This document shows positions 33,913 through 44,129 of a stretch of 64,000 nucleotides of DNA, one piece after another. A program made the translations under genes and the position numbers. The DNA is from Scleropages formosus (Eukaryota; Chordata; Actinopteri; Osteoglossiformes; Osteoglossidae). How positions within the stretch are numbered: the stretch's first letter is position 1; the number at the start of each line of letters is the position of its first letter. The notes beneath the pieces were generated by a model. That model did no database searches. It was not told the origin of the DNA and was given only the letters and a program-made list of their open reading frames with translations. The stretch spans positions 13,233,443-13,297,442 of the forward strand of contig NC_041815.1 in assembly GCF_900964775.1 (NCBI RefSeq), written 5' to 3'.

Positions 33913-34839
33913 TTACTTCCAAACAGGAAGAAGTTTTAAAACCCGAAGTCTTACGCTTTGAACACTCAGTCCATAAATTGCAGGGTTTAACAAAGGAGGA
34001 AATACAAGGAAGTAAACAGACATGAACATACGTGAAGTGGAAGGTAAATAGCTCATGTTGAAACGGTTTTGAATAATTTCAAAAAGGACTCCGATGGAGT
34101 AATTGAGAACAGCTAGGAGGTGAGGAGTGCAAGTTCGCAAAGCTTTGATACGAGATTCTTTGGAGACAAGCAGGCAGATTCTGAGAATTTGTGCATAGGA
34201 AAACAATACCATCAGGAGTGGAGGAAGGACAAATAAAACTGTTGTGATCAGGCCAATAATATTATGAACAGAAGTATCGAAGCATGACAGTTTTACTAAT
34301 GCAAAATTCATACAGTAAACTTTAGGAATGTACCTGCTACAGAAAGTAAGTTTAGCTGTTAAGATAAAACACATGCCAAAAGCAGAGAAGGGATAAATCC
34401 AGGAAAAAGCAATAAGGAAACTTATTTTTTCAGAAGACATCATTATGCGGTAATGTAACGGGTGACATATTGCAATGTACCTGTCATAGCTCATGATTGC
34501 TAAAACAGAGAACTCAACAATACCATACGTGTGCAAACAGTAAATCTGTGCCAAACAGAGTCCCAGAGAGATTTCTTGTGAGGAAGATATCAGTCGACCA
34601 AGAATGGAAGGGATTAATGAAGTGCTCCCATACATTTCATTCACTGCAAGGTTGCACACAAAGATGTACATGGGTTCATGCAGACTTTTCTCAGAGTAAA
34701 TCACTCCAATGATAAGTATGTTTAAACATAACGTTAGGAGGTAAAGCAGAAAGAATACAGTGAAGTAGAAATATTTTAGATCTTCCATTTCTTTGTACGC
34801 TGTCAGTATGAAGGAGGTAACTACTGATGTATTTTCCAT
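33913..34839 (-). CDS. Olfactory receptor D1
   Basis: Seven-transmembrane odorant receptor of 308 residues, the most divergent type of the quartet. Seen: NTS glycosylation site (3-5), LHEPMYIF, C95, MSYDRYIAIC after TM3, the extra-loop cysteines in CSRYIPKVYC and SCFDTS, LFSYAQILRIC in TM5, KALRTCTPHL before TM6, and PLLNPAIYG in TM7. The start is MENTS, 24 bases after a predicted acceptor TTTTTTACAG|ACTTCC. The intron is only 161 bp (34,864-35,024), by far the shortest type in the array. The first 200 or so residues are identical to D2, and all seven amino-acid differences lie after that point. Confidence 0.96.
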   Translation of the reverse strand: MENTSVVTSFILTAYKEMEDLKYFYFTVFFLLYLLTLCLNILIIGVIYSEKSLHEPMYIFVCNLAVNEMYGSTSLIPSILGRLISSSQEISLGLCLAQIYCLHTYGIVEFSVLAIMSYDRYIAICHPLHYRIMMSSEKISFLIAFSWIYPFSAFGMCFILTAKLTFCSRYIPKVYCMNFALVKLSCFDTSVHNIIGLITTVLFVLPPLLMVLFSYAQILRICLLVSKESRIKALRTCTPHLLAVLNYSIGVLFEIIQNRFNMSYLPSTSRMFMSVYFLVFPPLLNPAIYGLSVQSVRLRVLKLLPVWK

Positions 34840-35024
34840 GGTTCTCTGGATATGTAAGGAAGTCTGTAAAAAAAAATAATAGTAGATGTGGTTTCATTAA
34901 GTTTCTTTCATTTCAGTTCACTGAAATATGAATACACCCCTCATTAATCATAGAGAGTTATAGTGAAAGTACATTTACACACCAACTATTTCTGAAAAGA
35001 AGCAAAATGAGTGTTTTTACATAC

Positions 35025-35151
35025 CTAGTCCTTGTGCTTCTGAAGTTGTGCAGTTTTTGACTGTGGCAGTGAACCTTAGGTAAGCCTTCCTATGAAGAGT
35101 CAAAGTGGATGAAGCTGTGTGCCTTTATGGTAAGATTCTGATCACATGATC
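35025..35151 (-). promoter_or_regulatory. Promoter and non-coding exon 1 of OR D1
   Basis: Minus strand: GATCATGTGA (35,142-35,151), 12 bases, CATAAAGG (35,122-35,129), then a predicted exon of about 70 nt to the donor CTAG|GTATGT (intron starts at 35,024). The upstream TGACATCA element of types A-C is not clearly present in D. Confidence 0.7.
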
Positions 35152-35792
35152 GTTAATAGGTTGGTCATTATGCCATGATGTTGCTTTTCAAAGTAATTCT
35201 ATACCAGAGCTTGAAGATGACATCAGGTTTTTAAAAATAATTTAAAAGATTATTGTTACAAAGGATGTAAGGTCTCTTCATCTGCTGTCAACAACTCTTA
35301 ACTCTTAGGTGTGTAAACTCCGTTAAAAGAACATAACTAAATGGTGACTTTGTAGTCCCCCTCATAAGAGGCATAATTTCTTTACGAAGGTCTGCTCATG
35401 AAGAAAATTTGTGTAAAATTTAAATGGGGAAAATATATAGTGTTCTTGGGCCACAAAACATGCAAAATTCTAACCTTTTCTTTTAAACACTAAAAAATCT
35501 AATTCAAAACTATCCGTCCATTAATTTTTACTAATAGTTTGTCCTGTACAGGATGGTGGTGGTCTGAAGCCTATTGCACAAGCACAGAGAGCAAGGCAGG
35601 GTACACAGTGGATGAGATAGCAGTCCATCACAGGGAAGAGTGGATACACTATGTGCTGTACAGTTACTAATTTGCAATAAGCACAATCTTGAGTCACCAG
35701 CTAAATAAATTCATTCTGACATCTGCTTAAGTTCTGTAAAATTCTTAGATGTCGCTATAAAAATACTTTGGAGAGCTTATTTTAATATTATA
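35152..35792. other. Upstream DNA of D1
   Basis: Non-coding. Matches 58,405-59,060. 35,515-35,645 is a reversed L2-type tail (GTCCTGTACAGGATGG..CAGTCCATCACAGGG), and its sister is at 58,793-58,925. Confidence 0.65.
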
Positions 35793-35987
35793 GGGGGCGC
35801 GGTGGCGCACTGGGTTGGACCGGTTCCTGCTCTCTAGTGGGTCTGGGGTTCGAGTCCCGCTTGGGGTGCCTTGCGACGGACTGGCATCCTGTCCTGGGTG
35901 TGTCCCCTCCCCCTCTGGCCTTCTGCCCTGTGTTACCGGGTAGGCTCCAGTTCCCCACGACCCCGTACGGGACAAGCGGTTCAGAAA

Positions 35988-36021
<34 letters not shown>
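35793..36021 (+). mobile_element. tRNA-SINE upstream of D1
   Basis: Full-length plus-strand SINE with a GT tail. The short target repeat is TATTATA/TATTAGA. In unit 2 the equivalent point (61,245) reads ATATTATAAGATACAC without the SINE. Confidence 0.9.
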
Positions 36022-36023
<2 letters not shown>

Positions 36024-36244
36024 ATTAGAAGATACACAAATGAGCAGTACAATACCAGAGTAATGGCTGAATAAAGGTTGTATCTGGGGATGCTTTTGGA
36101 ATTATGGTTATGGATGTTTAGCCGCTGTAACTTGCACGTCAAATAACCAGTCTGTTGGTTCCAATAAGATATAGTGGTCTATCACTACTGAACTACTATG
36201 AAAAATAAAGCCATCTTTAATATAAAATTAGGAAAATGTGTCCA

Positions 36245-36452
36245 CAGCATTTATTAATTTAACTGACACTTTCCTCTAAAGCAGCATACAATTTTAAGCA
36301 ACTGTAATTTATTTACCTATTTATACAGCTACCCAGCAATTCTTATGGGCACAATGCAGGGTAAGTACCTTGCTCCAGTGTACTACACCAGTACTCAGGC
36401 TTTGAATCTGCAACCTTTTGTAGCCAAAAGCAGCAGCACTTTCCACTACACA
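36245..36452 (-). mobile_element. tRNA-SINE of a second family, reversed
   Basis: Reversed tail (CACTTTCCTCTAAAGC), middle (GGGTAAGTACCTTGCTC) and head with CTTTGAATCTGCAACC. The same family is at 8,785-8,985 and 61,978-62,207, and the sister of this copy is at 61,462-61,673. The tail is like that of eel-type SINEs that borrow an L2 LINE tail (established for UnaSINE1; applied here by resemblance). Confidence 0.7.
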
Positions 36453-36540
36453 TTCCGAATATAACACCATGTCCGGATGCAATGAAGTAACCCGTTAACC
36501 CATTCTCCCTGCTTAACTAATGTGACCGCCTTTGCATGCC

Positions 36541-36990
36541 TCAATTCCTCTTCCTGCCCCCAGACCTGCGCAATGACCAGCTGCTGTTTGTCTGCTTCTG
36601 GGGCAGCACTTCACAACTGCCGCCTACGGCCTGAGCCAAATCTTGCCCCCCCGGCACGTGTCCAACCACATTCGACAACATCAGCGCCCCTTTAGCGCTT
36701 TGGACCGCATCTCTGGGGTTCCACCCCCTACTTATCCTCACCAACGACACCATCTTTTTGACGACCTCATCTTTTGACTCTGCTAAAGTCAGCTCCAGAC
36801 CCACCTTCACACACTTGTACTCTTCCACGAAACTTGTCACCGGCAGCTCCAACATACCCTTACCATATAACGGTACACTACTTAAACAGCGTGGCACTCC
36901 CAGCCACCTTCTTGCTGCCGTACTAATAATCCGCTCAAGCTTCTCAAAATCAAAAGGCTTACTGGAGATCACTGACTTCTTTGACCATTT
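36541..36990 (-). pseudogene. Non-LTR retrotransposon C-terminal fragment, R2-like
   Basis: Minus-strand frame with ARRWLGVPRCLSSVPLYGKG, LELPVTSFVEEYK and NVVGHVPGG. It resembles the region after the reverse transcriptase in R2/HERO-style fish LINEs, which carry a RKWLGLPRCLS..LYG motif. It is truncated on both sides and next to a GT repeat at 37,014-37,040. The assignment is from memory of the motif; the clade is uncertain. Confidence 0.5.
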
Positions 36991-37008
36991 TTTAGTTTCT
37001 ATTAGTGA

Positions 37009-37039
<31 letters not shown>

Positions 37040-37043
<4 letters not shown>

Positions 37044-38885
37044 ATGGAAAAAAGTGAACTGACATATTCAGTCGAGCATGATCCTACCCCAGACCACATA
37101 GATTTGCAAAGAATGCAGCATTCCTTTATTCCTTTTTCCAAGATATAGTTAAAATTGCTCCAGGTAATGGATAAGACTACCCAAGCTGCTGTGTGAGATG
37201 GCTGATGATTGAAGCAGTCTCTCTGGTATCTGCATATTGGAAATGTCATCACACATTACACATCACACACACTGGCATCAACTTCCATGTCTACCATGAA
37301 TGTCAGGTAGATAAGCACCAGTTTATTGCTGTGGTCCTGCTTGAGTTGAAATATGACAGAGTTTTGTATATTCTTTACAATGGGTGAGTCTTATGTTTCA
37401 GCTATATGGATTAATTACTAACAGGAAAGCAGGAGATATGCACACCTAATGCACAGGTGCCAGCTTCGTTCTTGGTAAGGCTGACTTTGATCATCAGTTT
37501 CAGGTCTCACAGTAAAGGTGTGCCCAGGTTAGAATTCTGGTTGCTGTTGTGGTGTTAAAACTTAATAGTTATAGAAATTGTTAAGCATTGTAACTGGTGA
37601 TATTTTTGTACTGGGTTAAAGGGCTGTGCTCTCTGCTGTGGAATGTAAGACGATTGTAGGAGAAGCAGGCTGTACCAGGCACCAGGTTAGACGTTATCTG
37701 AGAAAGGCAACCTGTGGACACCAAGAGCATGTCATACAGGGCTGATGATCCTGTCTTGCCTGGAGTGAGGTCAGTTTAAGGTAAGCTGGATGATGGGGGT
37801 TGGATGGTTTGGCTTTAGGGTGAAGGGTTTTGAGAACAAAAGAAGTGGAAAGCTACTAGGCAAAAAAGGCGGGAAAACACTGAACACACCTTTTGTAACA
37901 CCCTGTAATGAATTATGTATGAACATGACAAATAAAAGCAGGTAATAAAGGCTGATCGGGGAGACACCCATCCGGATTTCTCCCATCGGCCGATGTTGTC
38001 GTGAAAAGTCTTTTGTGTGTCTAAGTGTGTTTCTTCAGTGTCTCCTATGGCTGAAAGGGGAAAGGGAAAACTTTTTTTTTCCACACTGACTTTAAATTGA
38101 GCACACCTTAAAAAAAATAAAAATAAATAAATAAAAACAAAACTTTATTTAGGGGTTGCTTCAATCCTGGCTTCTCTGTTTAAAAGGAATTCATTCAGAA
38201 CAATTCCTAGTGTTGAAAGGGCAATATTTCATTTTTTTTTTTCTTCTTCCAGGCTGTTTCCCCTACTCCTCTGGGTGCTAATTAAAACATTTGACCGGGC
38301 GATCAACCAGGTCTCTTCGTTGTCACTATCAATACCTTTTACTGCAATAATGTTTCAGAAATATGTTATTGGCCCATTGCCACACTGTTAAACATTGAGA
38401 CAGCTTTCAGCACCCTGGACAGCAGCAGACAGCACATGATATGGAAGGATTTGCTGGGTAGCGAGTTAACCAAGTTCTGCCGATGCTGGCGTTGCAGCTT
38501 TTTCACAGGGAGGACACTACAGGAGAGAGCTCCCGTACACCATTATCCCGGTTGACTCACCAAATGAAATGCCTCCTCCCTTCTACAGGTCCTCGTACTT
38601 TTGCTGTGACCACATTTGTTGTGCTCTAATCATAACTTTGCACATGTGCATGTTTTCACTTCAGGTCTGTATGGTGTATGTGCTCATAGCCTTATACTAT
38701 TTATCCACAGAACTTTTGCTGCTACAGATTTGCTCTTACAGTTTTTGCTATTCTGCATGTTGCAGACATTTCATACTTCTTGTTTATTAATGTATCGATT
38801 TATCAGGAGCCTTTCTCCAAAGCGACTTCTAAAGAATACTATTTAGTGTTATCTCTCCACAACTTTTTCACCTAATTTGACATAC
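37040..38885 (+). repeat. Inverted duplication, arm 2
   Basis: Inverse match to 6,525-7,785 interrupted by the solo LTR at 37,548-38,085. Its outer end at about 38,885 joins the Tigger-related block directly. No gene was identified inside. Confidence 0.8.
37548..38085 (+). mobile_element. Solo LTR, ERV-like fossil
   Basis: 538 bp with short inverted ends TGTGG...CCACA and an AATAAAAG signal near the 3' part. Flanks are CTGT and CTGA (3 of 4 match). The other arm of the inverted duplication is empty at this point (about 7,300). A 4-bp target and the TGTGG ends suggest a retrovirus-like element; the family is not certain. Confidence 0.65.
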
Positions 38886-38889
38886 AATG

Positions 38890-39726
38890 ACAGTCATTAT
38901 CACAGAGACATGTAACGGGAATGAGGAACAATGAGGGACTTGAAAGAGCAAAGCAAGGTAGGCTTGAGAAGGCCGGGTGGAGGGGTCGGGGGGGGGTTTG
39001 TCTCAAGTGAGATTCCGCAAATGGGAAGAAGTGAGAGAGAGAGCGAGAGTGTGTGTGTCTATGTGTGTGTTCAAAACATTAAAGGCACTCCAATGTTCAT
39101 TGGCATTTTACCTTTCGCTTTATTTTTCATTTCCCTTTTCTATGATGCAGAACGGTAAAAACACACACACACATTTTCAGAACTGCTTGTCCCATATGGG
39201 GTCGCGGGGAACCGGAGCCTACCCGACAACACAGGGCGTAAGGCCAGAGGGGGAGGGGACACACCCAGGACGGGTACATCAGTCCGCCGCAAGGCACCCC
39301 AAGCGGGACTTGAACCCCAGACCCACCGGAGAGCAGGACCCGGCCCAACCCACTGCGCCACCGCACCCCCTAATGGTAATAAAAAGAAAAATAAAAAAAA
39401 AAGCCAAATACAGTAACAAACAAGACACTTAACAGGAAAAAAAGGAAGTTTGTCCGACCTTGGGGTAACATGCCCCACCCACAAGGTAACGAACCACCGT
39501 AGGTGAGCACTTTTTTTTATGTGTGTGGCAAAGTAGCACCCATTTGTTATTATGAACCATCGTATGTACAGTATCTCGAATTTTCAATATGGTAGGCTTA
39601 ATTATGAAGTTTTCATTTGATTGTTACTTAAGGGTGACAAAACAATCAACTTCCGGTCAGCAAGTCAGTAGTTCATAACTGTGGGTTCTACGTAACTTAA
39701 ACGTTCATAACTCGGTGATTGCCTGT
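38890..39726 (-). mobile_element. Tigger/pogo-like relic, copy 3 (right part)
   Basis: Matches 25,430-26,357, including part of the LTR-like block and the right terminal repeat (..GATTGCCTGTA). It lacks the left half. It hosts a SINE at 39,162-39,371. Confidence 0.7.
39162..39371 (-). mobile_element. tRNA-SINE inside Tigger copy 3
   Basis: Reverse-oriented full-length copy. The approximate target repeat is ACGGTAAAAA / ATGGTAATAAAAA. It is at a different point from the SINE in Tigger copy 1, so the two are independent insertions. Confidence 0.9.
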
Positions 39727-41261
39727 AGTTTAGGACTTTCTGAAAAGGAAAAAAAACTTCTGACAGAAGCGGGAATAATATCTCAAAACTTTTTTTTTAT
39801 TTATCTAAGAAACTCTGATATTGAACACCACATTTTAACTTTTACAGTCCTTTGTTTAACCCAGATGAAACATCACATTTCCTTGTGACTCTGAAAAGCT
39901 TACTGAGAAAAATACAAAAGAAATCATTTCACTGGTCTTATAGCCACAGCACTCAAGTTTCTCTCTTCTGTATTCGACATTTTTGGAGCGGAATGAGGGA
40001 ATTCTGTTCCGTCAACCCTTGACATTTTCTTCTTTTATCAAAACAAAAAACAAATCAGATAAAAGCACTGCTCCAATATCAAATAAAGTTTCAAAATAAT
40101 ATGAATTATGTTGCCCTGTGATGGACTTGCACCACGTCCATCCATAACCCCCTTAAACTTGTACTCAGTGATCCCAGGAAAGGCTCCAGACCACCAGGCC
40201 CTTGATCAGGGCAAAGGGTTAATGAAATGAAGGGTGAATTATGCTGTGCACTGGTCACATGAGCGAGAACGGACACTTAATGCTTTTGCACAACGTAAGA
40301 CTCTTATTGCCATGGAGACAACAGACGAAAAAAAGGACATTTCCCCTTTAGGTTAAAGCATAAAGTTAGTGAACTGGATAAATACCAACAAAAGAAATAC
40401 CTCAGAAATTTAACTAAAGAACAGCTGACCTATCCAAAAGCGGAAAAAAAAAATGATATAGTTCAATAAATATTGTAGTATAATATTGTTACATACTGTG
40501 AAGAAGATGTGTTGGGTTTTTTCTAGTAACTTAATTCCTGTTTCTGTTTAATAATTTAACTGTGACTTTTTTCTGCCATTTTATAGTACTTACTGCACCA
40601 ATTTCTCTCAGTCGCTTCCCCTGTGTCCCTTTGCTGTGCCACACATGAGCAGAGTTAAACAGCCCCATAGATGCTGTTAATGCTCTTTGATTACTATTAC
40701 TGTCAGTCACCATAGGTTTTACCGTCAAATTCTTGGAGGCATATGATGTTCTGCAGTTGTCCTTAGAGTAAATTTTAAATTTGTCAAAGGCTTTTCAACT
40801 GCTGTATTTAATCTTGAAAATGATGTTCCCTATACCAATGAACACAATATATTGTTGAGCTCTGTATACTAATAAGGTTGTAGTGTATTTTTCTTTATTC
40901 TTGATTAAGAAATGATGTCTTAGCAGTCTTAAGATTAAAAATTAAAGCCAAGAAATTTAAAAAACTCAGCTGCAAACATTTAATAGATACAGTACAACAA
41001 AAGCATCCAAAACATTAAAAATCAATAATTAATTGTGTGCTTTTTAATAGCTTAATTTTTGGGCTATTTTGAGGGTTATATTAGCATTTGAGGAAGGCTT
41101 CTGTTAATTAAAAGATGAGAAATTATCAGAGTAATGTAGCATTTGTATGCTATTTAGTGCAAGTCCATATTTAAGAAAAAAAAAACATTAGAAAATTTTG
41201 AAAAGTATAAAAGTTTTCATGAATCAACAATATAATCTTGTCATGAAGCTCAGATAACTTA
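39727..41261. other. B-type 3' flank preceding A2
   Basis: Non-coding. Matches 11,088-12,148 plus 12,788-13,205, the DNA that lies 3' of B-type receptors, and 43,155-44,140. Its presence 3' of A2 is part of the evidence that A2 is an A/B hybrid. It lacks the solo LTR and SINE of unit 1. Confidence 0.75.
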
Positions 41262-42185
41262 CTATTTAGCAGTATATATTTTTAAAATCCGCACTCGTAT
41301 GTTTTGAACAATTATTCCATATATTGTAGGGTTTAGCAGAGGAGGAAATATCAGGGAATAAAGGGACATAAACGTATCAGACCCAGAAGGGAAATTACTC
41401 ATGTTAAACCTGCTTTGAATAATTTCAAAAAAGCACCCTATAGAATAATTGGCGAAAGCTAGTAAGTGAGGAGTGCATGTTTGCAGAGCTTTGACACGAG
41501 ATTCCCTGGAGGCAAGCAGACAGACTCTGAGTATTTGTGCATAAGAAAACATTACCATTAACAGCTGAGGACCACTGAACAAAACTGTTGCTATCAGGCC
41601 AACAGTACTATGAACTGAGGTATCAAAACATGACAGTCGAACTAATAGAAAATTGGCACAGTAAACTTTAGGTATGATCCTGCTGCAGAAAGTAAGCTGA
41701 GCTGTGAGTATGAAATAACTTCCAAAAGCAATAAGGGGATACATCCAGGACAAGGCAATAAGACCAATCACTTTTTGAGGAGACATGACAATGTGGTAGT
41801 GTAACGGGTGACAAATTGCAATGTACCTATCATAGCTCATGGCTGCTAATATACAGAACTCAATAAATCCATATGTGTGCAAACAGTAAATCTGTGCCAG
41901 ACAGAGCCCCAGAGAGATTTCATGTGAGTGAGACATCAGCTGATAAAGAAGATAGGGGATTAAGGATGTGCTCCCATAAATTCCATTCACCACAAGGTTG
42001 CTCACAAATATGTACATGGGATCATGTAGACTTTTCTGTGAATAAATCACACCAATGACAAGTAGGTTCAAACATAATATTAGGAGGTAAAGCAGAAGGA
42101 ATACAGTGAAATAAAGATATTTAAGTTTTTCCATTTCTGTATATGCTACCAATATGAAAGAAGTCACAGCTGATATATTCTGCAT
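41262..42185 (-). CDS. Olfactory receptor A2, A/B hybrid
   Basis: Seven-transmembrane odorant receptor of 307 residues. The start MQNIS is the same as in A1; the longer frame begins at a GTG in the acceptor region and is not used. Residues 1 to about 114 follow A1 almost exactly (including CLHTYGFIEF). From about 126 on it follows B/C genes (HIVMSPQKVIGL, FSYAQILRVCLLAS, ALQTCTPHL). The switch falls within MSYDRYIAIC, between about 41,808 and 41,845. It ends TAK one codon before the sister frames. Other marks: LHDPMYIF (E to D), C95, C167/C176/C186, and PLLNPTIYG. Within the module the 3' flank is B-type, so promoter and ligand-pocket halves come from different parents. Confidence 0.95.
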   Translation of the reverse strand: MQNISAVTSFILVAYTEMEKLKYLYFTVFLLLYLLILCLNLLVIGVIYSQKSLHDPMYIFVSNLVVNGIYGSTSLIPYLLYQLMSHSHEISLGLCLAQIYCLHTYGFIEFCILAAMSYDRYIAICHPLHYHIVMSPQKVIGLIALSWMYPLIAFGSYFILTAQLTFCSRIIPKVYCANFLLVRLSCFDTSVHSTVGLIATVLFSGPQLLMVMFSYAQILRVCLLASRESRVKALQTCTPHLLAFANYSIGCFFEIIQSRFNMSNFPSGSDTFMSLYSLIFPPLLNPTIYGIIVQNIRVRILKIYTAK

Positions 42186-42585
42186 ATCCTCTCCCAGATG
42201 TACATGGAACACTGTAAAACAAGGAAGGTTGACTTCTTATTTAATGTATTTTTTTCATATGTAAGAAATACATTTTATGTTTCATTTCTGAATAAACTCT
42301 TCTGTAAAACTGGGATGATTTTCTTTATTAAACATTCAAGGAAATGATGGCAGAGTTCAAGTACAGTAAATAAAAATAATGCAGAGTATAAAATAGTTAA
42401 TTACACTGGAAGATATTCTCCTTTAACCTCACATTGGATTGGATGGTAATGTATTAATGCCTGCAGGGAAAGTCATAATTACACAGCAATAGCGAAAGTA
42501 TTTAAACATACTCTATAAAAATAAATTGAATTTAACACTATAATTGCACTGAAAGCAAAACAAGTGTTACGAAAAGTGACATTAC

Positions 42586-42725
42586 CTGGCTTCAGAAGCG
42601 GAGTACTTCTAACTGTTAAAATGCTTCTTACAAAATATCTTCCAGTAAGAATGAAATCACATGAAGTTCTGTGCTTTTATGATGAAGTTCTCATCACATG
42701 ATCATGAGCTGGATGGTGATGTCAT
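42586..42725 (-). promoter_or_regulatory. Promoter and non-coding exon 1 of OR A2
   Basis: Minus strand: TGACATCA (42,718-42,725), 13 bases, GATCATGTGA (42,694-42,703), 12 bases, CATAAAAG (42,674-42,681), predicted exon, donor CCAG|GTAATG (intron starts at 42,585; acceptor at 42,212; 374 bp). The donor differs from that of A1 by the loss of four bases (GTCT). Confidence 0.7.
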
Positions 42726-42774
42726 CAAGATATGATGTTATTCTACAAATTTTTTAAAACCTAATCTCATAGTC

Positions 42775-42801
42775 GATGATGATGATGATGATGATGATGA
42801 C
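42775..42801. repeat. GAT microsatellite upstream of A2
   Basis: Shorter sister of the repeat at 10,730-10,763. Confidence 0.85.
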
Positions 42802-44129
42802 AATGAAGTCGACAGCTGTAGGTGTAGTGTTTTTCATTATTATGTTATGCATACTGTTTCATATGTGGACTTCCTCACTCCACTAAATTCAATTACCTGG
42901 CATCTCAATGAATGGAATGGTATAGAAGCTGAGTATGAAATCCATCTGGTTTTAGTGGCCAGTAACCTTCAGTCCACTCAATGAAAACCTCATCAGCCCA
43001 TTGGGAAAACTCCCTCCTCTCCCGATTCTTGATCCATCATTGCTCTTCATACTCAGGAGAGCAGGATTTTACAGACTAGTTGCCACCTGGAATAAATGGC
43101 TGGGAGTCTATTCTTTAAGGGCTTTCAAAAAAAAAAAAAAAAAACAAAACTTATGACAGTTGTTACATACTGTGAAGATGATGTGTTGGGTTTTTTCAAG
43201 TAACTTATTAATTCCTGTATCTGTTTGTTAATTAGGGGGGCACGGTGGCGCAGTGGGTTGGACCACAGTCCTGCTTTCCGGTAGGTCTGGGGTTCGAGTC
43301 CCGCTGGGGGTGCCTTGCGATGGACTGGCGTCCCGTCCTGGGTGTGTCCCCTCCCCCTCTGGCCTTACGCCCTGTGTTACCGGGTAGGCTCCGGTTCCCC
43401 GTGACCCTGTATGGGACAAGCGGTTCTGAAAATGTGTGTGTGTGTGTGTTTGTTAATTAACTGTGAGTTTTTCTGGCATTTAACAGTGCTTACTGCAACT
43501 TTCTCCCACTTGCTTTCCCTCTGTCCCTTTGGTCTGCCACACACGAGCAGAGTTAAACAGCCCCAAAGATACTGTTGATGCTGTTGGATGACTACTATTG
43601 GTAGTTAACTCAGGTTTTACCGTCAATATCTAGGAGGCATATCATGTTCTGCCGTTGTCCTTAGAGTAAATTCTAGATTTGTAAAAGGCTTTACTATTGC
43701 TGTATTTTATCTTGGAAATGATGTTCCCTATACCAATGAACACAATATAATTTTGAACTCTATATATTAATAAGGTGGTAGTGTATTTATTTCATTCTTG
43801 AATATGAAATGATTTCTCAGCACTCTTAAGATTAAAAATGAAAAGCAGGAAATTAAAAAGGACCACCGCAAAGATTTAATAGATGCATTTTAGTAAAAAG
43901 CATACAAAACATTGAAAATCAGTAATGAATTGTGTGCTTTTTCATAGCTTAATTTTTTAGATATTTTGAGGGTTAAAGTAGCATTTTAGGTATGTTTCTG
44001 TTAATTAAAAGATCTGATATTTTGAGAGTAATGTGGCATTTGTATGCCGTTCAGAACAAGTTTGTTAACAAAAATCATTATGAAATCTTGAACAGCATAA
44101 AAGTTTTCATAAATCATAATATAATCTTG
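42802..44129. other. A2-B2 intergenic DNA
   Basis: Non-coding. 42,802-43,155 matches 10,764-11,100, 43,155-44,129 matches 11,810-12,148 plus 12,788-13,205, and one SINE is inside. The 11.1-11.8 kb segment of unit 1 is missing here and lies before A2 instead. Confidence 0.7.
43235..43446 (+). mobile_element. tRNA-SINE, full length, young
   Basis: Near-consensus plus-strand copy. Perfect 13-bp target repeat TGTTTGTTAATTA at 43,222-43,234 and 43,447-43,459. The sister copies at about 11,870 and 40,545 are empty. Confidence 0.95.

Noticed and set aside
36541-36990. Treating the WLGVPRCLS frame as a host gene
   Set aside because: The motif is one seen in R2-like LINE proteins, the piece is truncated on both sides and it sits among repeats.
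43235-43460. Numerous 60-130-codon frames in SINEs and CA repeats (for example at 12,436-12,808, 48,441-48,946, 53,039-53,394, 55,180-55,746)
   Set aside because: They are translations of the SINE body or of CA/GT repeats (runs of HT or VC) on both strands and carry no protein family signal.
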